A DNA stretch of 64,000 nt from Streptosporangium roseum DSM 43021 (GCF_000024865.1 NC_013595.1:2542001-2606000), one strand, 5' to 3'. Numbered from the stretch's first letter, positions 31,673-41,665 are shown. Numbers and translations: made by a program. The notes: generated from the letters alone by a model not told the origin.

Positions 31673-33427
31673 ATGAGTGCCTCCATCGCCGTCGTCGGCG
31701 CCGGGCCGACCGGCACCTGCCTGGTGGAGCGGATCTGCGCCAACGCGGCCGACCTGCTCCCCTGGCCGTCGCTGGACATCCACGTGATCGACCCCTACCC
31801 GCCGGGCGGCGGGCGGGTCTGGCGCAGGGAGCAGTCCGGACTGCTCTGGATGAACTCCACCGCCGCCGACGTGACGCTGTTCACCGACGAGTCGGTCCAG
31901 TGCCAGGGCCCCATCCGCCCCGGCCCCTCGCTGGCCGAGTGGCTCGGCTGCGACCCCGGCCGGTTCGCCTCCCGGCCGGTTCAGAGCGCCTACCTGTCCG
32001 ACGTCTTCTGGCGCGCGGTGAACACCGCTCCGCGCGGCGTCCGGGTGCACGTCCACGCCACCCGCGCGCTGGACCTGGCCGACGTCCCCGGCGGGCAGGC
32101 GGTGACGCTGGGGGACGGCCGGACGATCGAGGTCGACACGGTGATCCTGGCGCAGGGACACGGCGACGTGACCCCGACGGGGCAGGAGCAGGCCCTGGCG
32201 GACGTGGCCGCCGGCAGCGGCCTGCGCTACCTGCCCACCGGCTACGCCGCCGACCTCGACCTGGACCAGGTGCCCGGCGGCGAGCCGGTGATCGTGCGGG
32301 GCATGGGGCTGGCCTTCGTCGACCTGATGGTGCTGCTCACCTCGGGCCGGGGCGGCCGGTTCGTCCGCGAGTACGACGGGGAGCTCGTCTACCTGCCCAG
32401 CGGCCGGGAGCCGCTGCTCCAGGTGGGGTCGCGCCGCGGCGTGCCGTACCACTCGAAGACCGGATACCCGTTCCGGGGCGCCCGCCCGCCGGTGCCGCGC
32501 TTCCTCACCGCGCAGGCGCTGGGCGAGGGGCCGTGGAACTTCCGCAGGGACGTGTGGCCGCTGGTCGCCAAGGAGCTGGGCTTCGCCTACTACCACGAGC
32601 TGATCACCGCCCACCCGAAGCGCGCCCGGATGAGCTGGGAGGAGTTCGAGGAGGCGTACGCGGCCGAGGAGTGGCGCGACGCCGGGATGCGGGCGCTGAT
32701 CCGCAAGGCCGTACCCCGGCATCTGGACCGGCTGGACTTCGACCGGCTGGACCGGCCGCTGGAGCGGATGCGGTTCGGCGACCCGGCGGGACTGCGCAGG
32801 TGGATGCTCGGCTACCTGGGAGCGGACCTGGAGCGCCGCTCCGACCCCGCGCACAGTGCCGACCACGCCATGATCCTCGGGCTGCTGTCCGTCTACGGCG
32901 TCCTCGCCGAGCTGGGCCTGTCCGACCCGTGGTTCAACGGGTTCTTCAGCTACATCGCCAGCGGCCCGCCCGGCCCCCGGCTGGAGGAGCTGCGGGCGCT
33001 CGCCAAGGCGGGTGTGGTCACCTTCCTCGGCGCGGATCTGAAGGTGGAGCACCGCGACCGGCAGTGGTGGGCGCAGAGCCCCACCGTCCCCGGCGGGGTG
33101 GCGGCCAGGACCCTGATCGAGGCCCGGCTGCCCGCGCCCAGCGTGAGCCGGGCCACCGACCCGCTGATCTCCGCGCTCCGCGACCGGGGCGAGATCGACG
33201 AGGAGTCCGGCCTGCTGAAGGTACGGCCGGCCGACCGCCGCCTGCTGGACCGGTCGGACACCCCCCACTCCCGCAGATTCGCCTTCGGCCCCTGGGTCGT
33301 CGGCGGCCGGGCCACCGGCGGATTCGCCCGGCCCGGACTCAACGCCCCGCTCTTCCGGCACGCCGACGCGCTGGCCCGGATCGTGCTGTCCGAGGCCACC
33401 GCCACCCAGATCAGGCACGTCGCCTGA
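31673..33427 (+). CDS. FAD/NAD(P)-binding oxidoreductase
   Basis: A 584-residue protein with an N-terminal dinucleotide-binding motif SIAVVGAGPTGTCLVERI and the pattern IHVIDPYPPGGGRVWRREQS typical of the FAD-NAD(P)-binding (PF13454-like) family. The second nucleotide-binding region is near EPVIVRGMGLAFVDLMVLL at about residue 200. The family resembles flavin monooxygenases and N-hydroxylases; the reaction is unknown. ATG start at 31673 with GAGGAG upstream, 55 bp after the previous gene. The stop is one base into the frame preceding the binding-protein gene. In this operon a monooxygenase-type step that releases sulfur from an organosulfur compound is plausible. Confidence 0.83.
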   Translation: MSASIAVVGAGPTGTCLVERICANAADLLPWPSLDIHVIDPYPPGGGRVWRREQSGLLWMNSTAADVTLFTDESVQCQGPIRPGPSLAEWLGCDPGRFASRPVQSAYLSDVFWRAVNTAPRGVRVHVHATRALDLADVPGGQAVTLGDGRTIEVDTVILAQGHGDVTPTGQEQALADVAAGSGLRYLPTGYAADLDLDQVPGGEPVIVRGMGLAFVDLMVLLTSGRGGRFVREYDGELVYLPSGREPLLQVGSRRGVPYHSKTGYPFRGARPPVPRFLTAQALGEGPWNFRRDVWPLVAKELGFAYYHELITAHPKRARMSWEEFEEAYAAEEWRDAGMRALIRKAVPRHLDRLDFDRLDRPLERMRFGDPAGLRRWMLGYLGADLERRSDPAHSADHAMILGLLSVYGVLAELGLSDPWFNGFFSYIASGPPGPRLEELRALAKAGVVTFLGADLKVEHRDRQWWAQSPTVPGGVAARTLIEARLPAPSVSRATDPLISALRDRGEIDEESGLLKVRPADRRLLDRSDTPHSRRFAFGPWVVGGRATGGFARPGLNAPLFRHADALARIVLSEATATQIRHVA

Positions 33428-33483
33428 TGGCGCGCAAGTCACTCAGATCGTTCGAGTCGTTCAAGTTGTTCAAGGAGAAGCAC

Positions 33484-35109
33484 GTGAAGCTGCGATGGGG
33501 CGCCCTGACACTGGCCGGAGTGCTGGCGCTCACGGCGTGCGGAGCCGAGACGGAGGCCCCCGCAGCCGCGGCCGGCGATGGCGGCGGCGGGTCGCTGGTG
33601 TGGGCGGTGGAGACGCAGCCCATCACGTTCAACCCGCAACTGTGGGGCCAGAACAAGGCCCGGCTGCTGGTGCACAACCAGTTCGACGCGTTGATCGCCC
33701 GGGGGAGGAACGGCGAGTTCCTGCCGTGGCTGGCCACGTCCTGGGAGGTCTCCGAGGACGGCCTGACCTACACCTTCCGGCTCCGCGACGACGTCACCTT
33801 CCACGACGGCGAGAAGTTCGACGCCGCGTCGGTGAAGGCCAACCTCGACCAGTTCGTCGTGCCGGGCTACAACCCGGCGGTGGCCGCCATCCAGCTCCGC
33901 AACTTCGGCAAGGCCGAGGTGGCGGACACGCACACCCTCAAGATCACGCTGAAGGCGCCGGACGGCCTGTTCCTGGACTTCCTGTCCTCCCCCTACGCCG
34001 GCCAGGTCTCCCCGAAGTCGCTGAAGAACGCCAAGGACCTCAAGGCCGGCGGGACCGACCTCGTCGGCACCGGGCCGTTCATCCTCGACCGGTTCACCCC
34101 GGGCCAGGAGGTCCACTACAAGCGCAACCCGGCCTACAACTGGCCGCCCGCGGGCTCGGCCCACCAAGGCCCGGCGCACCTGTCGGAGGTGACCTACCGC
34201 TTCCTGCCCGAGGCGGCGGTCCGGGTCGGCGCGCTCACCTCGGGCCAGGTCCAGGTGATCGAGGGCGTGCCCGCCACGGAGATCGGCCTGATCAAGGGCG
34301 ACCCCCAGCTGAAGCTGGAGACCAACCTCAACTCCGGCAGCGCGTTCTCCTACTACTTCAACCAGTCGCACGCGCCGTTCGACGACAAGCGGGTGCGCGA
34401 GGCCTTCCGGGACGCCGTCGACGTGGACGCGGTCCTCAACTCGGTCTACCAGGGCACGGCGAAGCGGGCCTGGAGCATCATCGGCCAGGGCAGCCCGCAG
34501 TTCTACGACGCCTCGCTGGAGAAGACCTTCGGCAACAACCCGCAGCGGGCCAACAAGCTGCTCGACGACGCGGGCTGGGACAAGCGCGACAGCGAGGGTT
34601 TCCGGGTCAAGGACGGCAAGCGGCTGATCGTGCGGGCCGTGAACTCCGCCCCGTTCGTCCGGGACCGCCGCGACGTCCTCGCCCAGGCGATCCAGGCGGC
34701 GGTCAAGCAGAGCGCCGGCATCGACTTCCAGGTCAAGCTGGTCGACCAGGGCACCGCGCAGAAGGCCTACGACGACAACCAGTTCGACGTCTTCGAGAAC
34801 TCGCGCGGCGACACCGACGCCGGAGCCGCGCTCAACCTGATCCTGCCGAAGGGGGCCGCGATCAACCGCACCCACTTCGAGAGCGCCGAGCTGGACAAGC
34901 TGCTCGCCGAGGCGTCGGCCAGCTCCGACGTCGCCGAGCGCAAGGAGCTCTACGCCAAGGTGCAGAAGCTCGTCGCCGACGAGGCCCTGCTGCTCCCGCT
35001 CTACGTGCCCGCCGACCAGATCGCCCACAGCGCCGACGTCACCGGGATCACCTTCGAGCCGGTCTCCGGCACCCCCAACAGTGCTTATGACATCCGGACA
35101 GGGACATGA
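33484..35109 (+). CDS. Dpp/Opp-type ABC importer, substrate-binding lipoprotein
   Basis: A 541-residue family-5 binding protein. From the GTG at 33484 it has a lipoprotein signal, KLRWGALTLAGVLALTACG, with Cys at residue 19. The mature protein has the SBP_bac_5 landmarks FLPWLATSWEVSEDGLTYTFRLRDDVTFHDG and DLVGTGPFILDRFTPGQEVHYKRN. I prefer GTG 33484 because AAGGAG lies at the right distance and the signal peptide begins there; an ATG at 33427 overlapping the previous stop would add 19 charged residues. Related importers carry peptides, nickel or glutathione. Riboswitch control suggests an organosulfur substrate. The 3' end overlaps the permease start (ATGA). Confidence 0.9.
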   Translation: MKLRWGALTLAGVLALTACGAETEAPAAAAGDGGGGSLVWAVETQPITFNPQLWGQNKARLLVHNQFDALIARGRNGEFLPWLATSWEVSEDGLTYTFRLRDDVTFHDGEKFDAASVKANLDQFVVPGYNPAVAAIQLRNFGKAEVADTHTLKITLKAPDGLFLDFLSSPYAGQVSPKSLKNAKDLKAGGTDLVGTGPFILDRFTPGQEVHYKRNPAYNWPPAGSAHQGPAHLSEVTYRFLPEAAVRVGALTSGQVQVIEGVPATEIGLIKGDPQLKLETNLNSGSAFSYYFNQSHAPFDDKRVREAFRDAVDVDAVLNSVYQGTAKRAWSIIGQGSPQFYDASLEKTFGNNPQRANKLLDDAGWDKRDSEGFRVKDGKRLIVRAVNSAPFVRDRRDVLAQAIQAAVKQSAGIDFQVKLVDQGTAQKAYDDNQFDVFENSRGDTDAGAALNLILPKGAAINRTHFESAELDKLLAEASASSDVAERKELYAKVQKLVADEALLLPLYVPADQIAHSADVTGITFEPVSGTPNSAYDIRTGT

Positions 35110-36077
35110 GCACCCTCACACTCACCCGGCGGCGGGGGCTGGCCGCCGCCGGGTGGCTCGGCCCGGTGGCCCGGCGGCTCGGAGCCGGCGTCGCCGTGCT
35201 CTGGGCCGCCGCCACCGCGGCCTACGTCGCGCTGCTGCTCGTGCCGGGCGACACCGTCGACGTCCTCATCGGCGACGGTCTCGACACCCCCGAGCGGCGG
35301 GCGCAGATCATCGCCGAATGGGGGCTGGACCGCTCGGCCCTGCAGCAGTACGGCGACTACCTGACCCGGCTGCTCCACGGCGATCTCGGCCACTCCTACA
35401 TCCTGCAGCGCGGCGTCGGCGAGATCCTGTCCTCCCAGATCGGCCCGACCGTACGGCTCGCGCTCACCGCGGCGGCCTTCGGAGTGGCGCTGGCACTGGT
35501 GCTGGCGCTGGTCACCGCGGGCCGCAGGTCCTGGCTCAGCGGCCTGGCCGGTCTGTCGGAGCTGGTGGCGGTCTCGGTGCCGCCGTTCATGCTCGGGATC
35601 CTGCTGCTCGTCGTCTTCTCCTTCACCCTCGGCTGGTTCCCGGTCTCCGGCGACCGGGGCTTCGTCTCGCTGGTGCTGCCCGCCGTCGCGCTGGGGCTGC
35701 AGATCGCCGGGGTGCTCGGCCAGGTGCTGCGCGAAGGCCTGGAGCGGGCGCTGGAGGAGCCGTTCGCGGTGACCGCGCGCTCGCGCGGCATCACCGAGTG
35801 GCGCCTCGTCACCCGGCACGCCCTGCGGCACGCCCTGCTCCCGGCCGTCACCCTCACCGGCTGGTTCACCGGCGTCCTGCTCGGCGGCGCGATCGTCGTC
35901 GAGGCCGTGTTCGGCCGCCCCGGGCTGGGCCAGGTCACCGTCTCGGCGGTGACCGGCAAGGACATGCCCGTGGTGATGGCGGTCGTCCTGCTGTCGGCCC
36001 TGATCTACGTGACGGTCAGCACGGTCGTCGACCTCGCCTACCTCGCGATCGACCCCCGCCTGAGGAGAAGCCGATGA
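35106..36077 (+). CDS. Dpp/Opp-type ABC importer permease (DppB-like)
   Basis: A 323-residue membrane protein with about six helices. The start, the loop GDTVDVLIGDGLDTPERRAQIIAEWGLDRS and the phrase YGDYLTRLLHGDLGHSYI are typical of DppB/OppB. The EAA-like loop is EEPFAVTARSRGITEWRLVTRHALRHALLP near residue 220. ATG start overlaps the preceding stop. Its own stop overlaps the ATG of a mini-ORF, the beginning of a chain of coupled small reading frames that leads to the second permease. Confidence 0.92.
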   Translation: MSTLTLTRRRGLAAAGWLGPVARRLGAGVAVLWAAATAAYVALLLVPGDTVDVLIGDGLDTPERRAQIIAEWGLDRSALQQYGDYLTRLLHGDLGHSYILQRGVGEILSSQIGPTVRLALTAAAFGVALALVLALVTAGRRSWLSGLAGLSELVAVSVPPFMLGILLLVVFSFTLGWFPVSGDRGFVSLVLPAVALGLQIAGVLGQVLREGLERALEEPFAVTARSRGITEWRLVTRHALRHALLPAVTLTGWFTGVLLGGAIVVEAVFGRPGLGQVTVSAVTGKDMPVVMAVVLLSALIYVTVSTVVDLAYLAIDPRLRRSR

Positions 36078-36187
36078 GAAGGGTCACCGAGGAGGCGCCG
36101 ATGCCGCGGGTCCCGGAGGAGGAGCCGATGAGGAAGGTCACTTTCCGGCCGACGGCGGCCGCTTCCCATCGAAGGAGGGGCCGATGA
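36074..36187 (+). CDS. mini-ORF 1 between permease genes, with three in-frame SD-ATG modules
   Basis: A 37-codon frame starting at ATG 36074 (overlapping the DppB-like stop). Two further in-frame ATGs, at 36101 and 36128, each have their own purine-rich Shine-Dalgarno 8-10 bases upstream. The sequence is built of repeated MRRVTEEAP / MPRVPEEEP / MRKVTFRPT units and ends SHRRRGR. Its stop overlaps the next mini-ORF start (ATGA). There are no recognisable domains. Whether a peptide accumulates or the frame only passes ribosomes forward cannot be told from sequence. Confidence 0.5.
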   Translation: MRRVTEEAPMPRVPEEEPMRKVTFRPTAAASHRRRGR

Positions 36188-36243
36188 CGCGGGTCGTTTT
36201 CCGGTCGGCGGCGGCCGCTTCCCATCCGAGGAGGGGCCGATGA
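36184..36243 (+). CDS. mini-ORF 2, tandem copy of mini-ORF 1's end
   Basis: A 19-codon frame, MTRVVFRSAAAASHPRRGR, nearly the same as the last 19 codons of mini-ORF 1 (MRKVTFRPTAAASHRRRGR). A perfect GAGGAGGGG Shine-Dalgarno lies inside each 56-bp DNA copy. Its stop overlaps the ATG of the second permease at 36240 (ATGA). It probably arose by a 56-bp tandem duplication and serves translational coupling. Confidence 0.5.
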   Translation: MTRVVFRSAAAASHPRRGR

Positions 36244-37103
36244 CGGCGGTCACGCAGGCGCCGCCGGTCACGGCCGCCCCCATCCCGGCCGGGCGCCGGT
36301 ACGGCGTGCGTCCCTGGCTGCTCGCCCCGCTGCTGTTCCTGGCCCTCGCCGCAGTCGCAGCCCTGGCCCCGGCTCTGCTGAGCGGGGTGGACCCGCTGGC
36401 CGCCGACCCGTTGCACGCGCTCTCGGGGCCGGGCGCCGAGCACTGGTTCGGCACCGACCACCTCGGCCGGGACGTGCTGTCCCGGGTCGTCCACGGAGCC
36501 GGGCACTCGCTGGGCATCGGCGCGGCCGCGATCCTCTTCGCCGCCGGGGTCGGCACCGTCCTGGGCATGCTGGCCGGGCTGTCCCCCCGATACCTCGACG
36601 AGCTGCTCAGCCGCCTGTTCGACGTGCTGGCCACCTTCCCCGAGCTGCTGCTCGCCCTGCTGGTCATCGCGATCACCGGTCCCGGCACCGGGAACGTCAT
36701 CCTCGCGATCGGCATGGCCCAGGTCCCCAACTACGCCCGCGTGATCCGGGCCCAGACCTTCGTCGTCCGCCGGTCCGGCTACGTCGAGCAGGCCGTCACC
36801 TTCGGTCTGCGCAGGCCGGTCCTGGTCCTGCGCCACGTGCTGCCCAACGTCCTCGGCCCGCTCCCGGTGCTCGCCACGATCGGCATGGGCACCGCCATCA
36901 TCGCCACCTCGGGGCTCAGCTTCCTCGGCATGGGCCCCCAGCCGCCGAGCCCCGAGTGGGGCTCGATGCTGTCGGAGGCCCGCAACTACCTGCGCGTCGC
37001 CTGGTGGACGGCGCTCTTCCCCGGGCTCGCCGTCTCACTGACCGTCATCAGCCTGACCCTGGTCGGGCGCCGGCTCCAGCGCCGTTTCGAAGGGAGAAAC
37101 TGA
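36240..37103 (+). CDS. Dpp/Opp-type ABC importer permease (DppC-like)
   Basis: A 287-residue membrane protein with about six helices. GTDHLGRDVLSRVVHGAGHSLGIG near residue 75 is the standard DppC signature. The EAA-like region is VRRSGYVEQAVTFGLRRPVLVLRHVLPNVLGPL, followed by GLSFLGMGPQPPSPEWGSML. ATG start at 36240 inside the second copy of the duplicated SD-ATG module. Its stop overlaps the ATPase start by one to three bases. Confidence 0.92.
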   Translation: MTAVTQAPPVTAAPIPAGRRYGVRPWLLAPLLFLALAAVAALAPALLSGVDPLAADPLHALSGPGAEHWFGTDHLGRDVLSRVVHGAGHSLGIGAAAILFAAGVGTVLGMLAGLSPRYLDELLSRLFDVLATFPELLLALLVIAITGPGTGNVILAIGMAQVPNYARVIRAQTFVVRRSGYVEQAVTFGLRRPVLVLRHVLPNVLGPLPVLATIGMGTAIIATSGLSFLGMGPQPPSPEWGSMLSEARNYLRVAWWTALFPGLAVSLTVISLTLVGRRLQRRFEGRN

Positions 37104-38713
37104 TGGGCCTCATCGAGGTCGAGGATCTGCGGGTCGCCTTCCCGAGGTCCGGCGTGGAGGCCGTGCGGGGGGTGAGCCTGTCGATCGAGGCGGGCGAGTG
37201 CGTGGCGATCGTCGGCGAGTCGGGCTCGGGCAAGAGCGTCACGGCCAGGACCCTGGTCGGGCTGACCGGTCCCGGCGCGACGGTGACGGCCACGAGATTC
37301 ACCGTGAAGGGCAAGGACGCGCTCCGGTTCGGGGCGCGGGACTGGCGGCGGCTGCGCGGCCGGTTCGCCGGACTGGTGCTGCAGGACGCGCTCGTCTCAC
37401 TCGACCCGCTCCGCACGGTCGGCGACGAGATCGCCGAGGTGCTGTCCACCCATGACGTGGTACCCCGCGCGAACCGCGGGACGAAGGTGATCGAGCTGCT
37501 CGACGCGGTCGGGGTGCCGGAGCCGGGGGTGCGCGCCCGGCAGTACGCCCACCAGCTCTCCGGGGGGCTGCGCCAGCGCGCCCTCATCGCCTCGGCCATC
37601 GCCGCCGACCCGCCGCTGATCATCGCCGACGAGCCGACCACCGCGCTCGACGTCACCGTGCAGGCCCAGATCCTGCGCCTGCTCGCCGCCCGCAAGGCCG
37701 CGGGCACCGCACTGCTCATGATCAGCCACGACCTGGCGGTGGTCTCCTCCATCGCCGACCGGGTCCTGGTCATGAAGGACGGCGTGGTCGTCGAGGAGGG
37801 GCCGACCGACCGAGTGCTGTCCGAGCCCGGACACGACTACACGAAGCTGCTGCTGGCCGCCGTACCCTCGGCCGCCTCGCGCGGCACCCGCCTGTCGGCC
37901 GTCGCCGCCGGCGGCGTCTCGCTGCGCACCCCGCTGCCCGAGCGGCGCGTGGATCACAGCTCGCCGGTCGTGCAGGTCTCGGGCCTGTCCGCCGCGTACG
38001 GCTCCCGCCGGGTGGTGGACGACGTCTCCTTCGAGGTCTATCCCGGTGAGACCGTCGGCATCGTGGGGGAGTCGGGCTCGGGCAAGACGACCGTCGCCCG
38101 GCTCGTCCTGGGCCTGCTGGCGCCCATCTCCGGGGAGGTGCGGCTGAACGGCGCCCCCTGGTCCGGGATCGCCGAGCGCAGGCGCCGCCCCCATCGCGCC
38201 GGCATCCAGGTGATCTCCCAGAACCCGCTCGACTCCTTCGACCCCCGCTACACCGTCGGCCGCCTGGTCGCCGAGCCTCTCGGCGGGTCCTCCAGGGACA
38301 GGAGGACCCGGGTGGCCGAGTTGCTGGAGCGGGTGGGCCTGCCGGCCGACATCGCCGGACGCCACCCCCGGCGGCTCTCCGGCGGGCAGCGCCAGCGGGT
38401 GGCCATCGCCAGGGCCCTCGCCCCCCGGCCCGACGTGCTCGTCTGCGACGAGCCGGTCTCCGCGCTGGACGTGTCGATCCAGGCCCAGGTGCTCGACCTG
38501 CTCGCGGAGATCCAGGCGGCCGACGGGACCGCGCTGCTCTTCATCTCCCACGACCTCGGGGTGGTGCACCACATCAGCGACCGGGTGCTGGTCATGCGTA
38601 AAGGCCGGGTCGTGGAGGAGGGGCACGTGGACGAGGTGTTCTTCATCCCCAAACACGACTACACCCGGGAGTTGCTCGGCGCGGTCCCCAAACTGGTGCC
38701 GGCCGGGACCTGA
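37103..38713 (+). CDS. fused double ABC ATPase (DppD-DppF-like)
   Basis: A 536-residue protein with two complete ABC ATPase domains. Domain 1 has Walker A GESGSGKS near residue 38, signature LSGGLRQRA near residue 157 and Walker B LIIADEPTTALDV. Domain 2 has GESGSGKTT near residue 320, signature LSGGQRQRV and Walker B VLVCDEPVSALDV. The domain-1 signature has Leu in place of the usual Gln (GGLRQRA). Both halves keep the H-loop (ISHDL). It energises the preceding two permeases, making the importer complete within the operon. It is the last gene of the riboswitch operon. Confidence 0.93.
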   Translation: MGLIEVEDLRVAFPRSGVEAVRGVSLSIEAGECVAIVGESGSGKSVTARTLVGLTGPGATVTATRFTVKGKDALRFGARDWRRLRGRFAGLVLQDALVSLDPLRTVGDEIAEVLSTHDVVPRANRGTKVIELLDAVGVPEPGVRARQYAHQLSGGLRQRALIASAIAADPPLIIADEPTTALDVTVQAQILRLLAARKAAGTALLMISHDLAVVSSIADRVLVMKDGVVVEEGPTDRVLSEPGHDYTKLLLAAVPSAASRGTRLSAVAAGGVSLRTPLPERRVDHSSPVVQVSGLSAAYGSRRVVDDVSFEVYPGETVGIVGESGSGKTTVARLVLGLLAPISGEVRLNGAPWSGIAERRRRPHRAGIQVISQNPLDSFDPRYTVGRLVAEPLGGSSRDRRTRVAELLERVGLPADIAGRHPRRLSGGQRQRVAIARALAPRPDVLVCDEPVSALDVSIQAQVLDLLAEIQAADGTALLFISHDLGVVHHISDRVLVMRKGRVVEEGHVDEVFFIPKHDYTRELLGAVPKLVPAGT

Positions 38714-38757
38714 CCGGCCGGGCCGGGCGGGTCGGGTCAGGTCGAGGCAGGCGGAGG

Positions 38758-38907
38758 CCCGGTCCGACGGGCCGGAGGGAGGGTGCCAGGCCGGACGGGG
38801 CGAGGTCGGGGACGCCCGGTCCGACGGGGAGAGGCGGGAGGGCGCCGGGTCTGCCGGGTCGAGGCCGGCGCTGGTCCGGTCCGACGGGGTGAGGCGGGAA
38901 GGCGCCC
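38758..38907. repeat. imperfect tandem repeat of about 60 bp after the transporter operon
   Basis: CCGGTCCGACGGG starts near 38759, 38817 and 38877, each followed by a similar GGCGGGAGGGCGCC-type stretch. The units lie between the convergent transporter operon and galactokinase gene and could act as a transcription barrier. Confidence 0.65.
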
Positions 38908-38915
38908 GGCAGGGA

Positions 38916-40034
<1,119 letters not shown>

Positions 40035-40189
40035 GATCCAACACTCCTCAACAGCGTCCCCCCGTAGATTAGCGAGTCGGCGGAACACCGGTTCCGCCGT
40101 CGAAGGTCACATCTTGAACGCGTACCGCCCGGTGGATGTGCGAACAGGGCCGACCTTTGGTTGAATGCGGCAGTACGGCATGCGCACGA

Positions 40190-40263
40190 GGGGCGGTAGC
40201 TCAGCCGGTTAGAGCAGGGGACTCATAATCCCTGGGTCGCGGGTTCGAGTCCCGCCCGCCCTA
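40190..40263 (+). tRNA. tRNA with CAT anticodon (elongator Met or Ile2)
   Basis: A 74-nt cloverleaf: acceptor GGGGCGG with CCGCCCT (first pair G-U), D-arm AGCTCAGCCGGTTAGAGCA, anticodon stem GGGGA/TCCCT with anticodon CAT at 40224-40226, T-arm GCGGGTTCGAGTCCCGC, discriminator A. It is not an initiator. Sequence alone does not separate elongator Met from lysidine-modified Ile2. Confidence 0.93.
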
Positions 40264-40284
40264 CCTCTCGTCACCACCCGAAAA

Positions 40285-40325
40285 GCGCCCTCGACCTGCG
40301 TGTTCGCGGTCGGGGGCGCCTTTTT
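40285..40325 (+). terminator. rho-independent terminator after the tRNA
   Basis: GCGCCCTCGACC (40285-40296) pairs with GGTCGGGGGCGC (one G-U pair), followed by CTTTTTC. It is a classical stem plus T tract. Confidence 0.9.
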
Positions 40326-40453
40326 CCGTGTCCGGCTGTCTACGGTCGGCGCCGGTTGTCTGCGGCTCGCTGCGCCGGATACGTGCCGGAGTTTCAGGAA
40401 GATCGTCAGACGTCGCCGAGGGCTTCAGAGATCCGGCACCCGGCGGTCGGGGA

Positions 40454-40732
40454 TCACGGGGAGTCCAGCACGGAGTGGCGGTGGTCCTTGGGGGACATCC
40501 CGTACGCCCGGCGAAAGGAGCGGCTGAAGTCCGTGGCGTGCGTGAACTCCCATCGGGCTGCGATGTCCTGTATGGAGTGCGCTCGCAAACGGGGGTCGGC
40601 GAGGTCCGCGCGGCAGTTCTCCGGCCTGCGCTGCCGAATCCACGCCATCAGGGTGGTCTCCGGCCGCTGGAAGAGCAGGTGCAGGTAACGAACGGAGATG
40701 TGGTGATGGGCGGCTATGGCGCGAATGGAGCG
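40454..40732 (-). pseudogene. C-terminal fragment of an AraC-family regulator
   Basis: The frame encodes only the second half of an AraC/XylS DNA-binding domain: RSIRAIAAHHHISVRYLHLLF is the first helix-turn-helix and SIQDIAARWEFTHATDFSRSFRRAYGMSP the second, ending near a normal C-terminus. An in-frame TGA at 40733-40735 lies immediately upstream, and no N-terminal sensor domain is found in other frames before it. It is therefore a truncated remnant. A short open frame could still start at ATG 40648, but it would lack the first HTH. Confidence 0.75.
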
Positions 40733-41041
40733 TCATGGCGCCGAAATCGTCCGGGGGCCGGAGGAATAGTTCAAGCATCGGGGTTTTTCGAGGGTGAAAC
40801 GCCTTTCGAACGGGAACGGCAACTTCCCGGGAAAGGCAATGGCCTTCCCGGAAGGCCGGGAAGGCCACGACGTGTCTTGCCAAGGCGCTCTTCCTGGCCG
40901 ACGGGCCGGCGCTTTTACACGGCCCGTGCCCGCGGTCCACGACGGTCCGCGACGGAAGAGGCGCCGGCGTTTTCCTCGACGCCTCCCCGCGTAGCCGGGG
41001 AGGCCTTCACGGACCGGGGTCTCACTCGTTCGTGAGTGCCA

Positions 41042-41377
41042 CTACCACGGGGCGCTACCGCACCAGCGCGAGCCGAAATAGGTGTCCGCCGTGTCGCCAT
41101 CCGACCCGCCGTCGTTGTCGGCCCACCAGTTCCAGAGGTACCGCCCCGAAACCGCGTCCCATCCGTAGTCGCGGACGTAGTGGTTGCCGGTGTCGTGGGA
41201 GTGGCCGCGGGCCTGCGTCTTGGGGTCTCCGCCGGCGCTGTCGTTGATCCAGATCCAGCCCCAGGTGCACCGGGTGTCCGCGTGCGCCGAGGTGGCCCCG
41301 CCCGCGACGACCATGGCCCCTGCCAGAGAGACGGCCGCGGCGCCGAGGGCGCTCCATCGCTTGAGGTTTCTTTTCAT
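41042..41377 (-). CDS. small secreted protein, unknown function
   Basis: A 111-residue protein with a Sec signal peptide (about 33 residues, cleavage after SAHA). The mature part is about 78 residues, rich in Trp, Gly, Asp and His (WGWIWINDSAGG, YLWNWWADNDGG), with one Cys near each end (TRCTWGW and SRWCGSAPW) that probably form a disulfide. I do not recognise the family; small Trp-rich secreted proteins of actinomycetes include inhibitors and signalling proteins. ATG start with GGCAGGA upstream. Confidence 0.75.
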   Translation of the reverse strand: MKRNLKRWSALGAAAVSLAGAMVVAGGATSAHADTRCTWGWIWINDSAGGDPKTQARGHSHDTGNHYVRDYGWDAVSGRYLWNWWADNDGGSDGDTADTYFGSRWCGSAPW

Positions 41378-41665
41378 TTCCTGCCCCTATGCTGAGAAGC
41401 CTTTGGAAATTTACGGCGTCAAACCCGTTCGGTGGATCCGACCTGCTCAGTATGGTTGCGGCTGATCACTGGAGTCTTTACCAGAGCCTGTAGTGTTCCT
41501 TGACGAGGAGCGCACATGCAGTGACGCGCAATCGTCCGGCCGTCGTCTCGCAATCACCGTACGGAGGATCCGAGGCGTACCTCTCAGCCACTTCGCGAGA
41601 GCTACGGCGACGACGAGGGCCTCGGCTGCCTCAACGGCATCATGACCGGCGTCTCCGCCTGTGGT
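41378..41665. other. intergenic region without a clear gene
   Basis: About 290 bp between the secreted protein's start and the 3' end of a membrane protein gene. It presumably holds the promoter of the secreted protein. I see no RNA gene or repeat in it. Confidence 0.5.

Noticed and set aside
31900..33483. A long frame leading into the binding-protein gene (1069 codons in total)
   Set aside because: This part is an out-of-frame shadow of the FAD/NAD(P) oxidoreductase. The binding protein's signal peptide begins at 33484.
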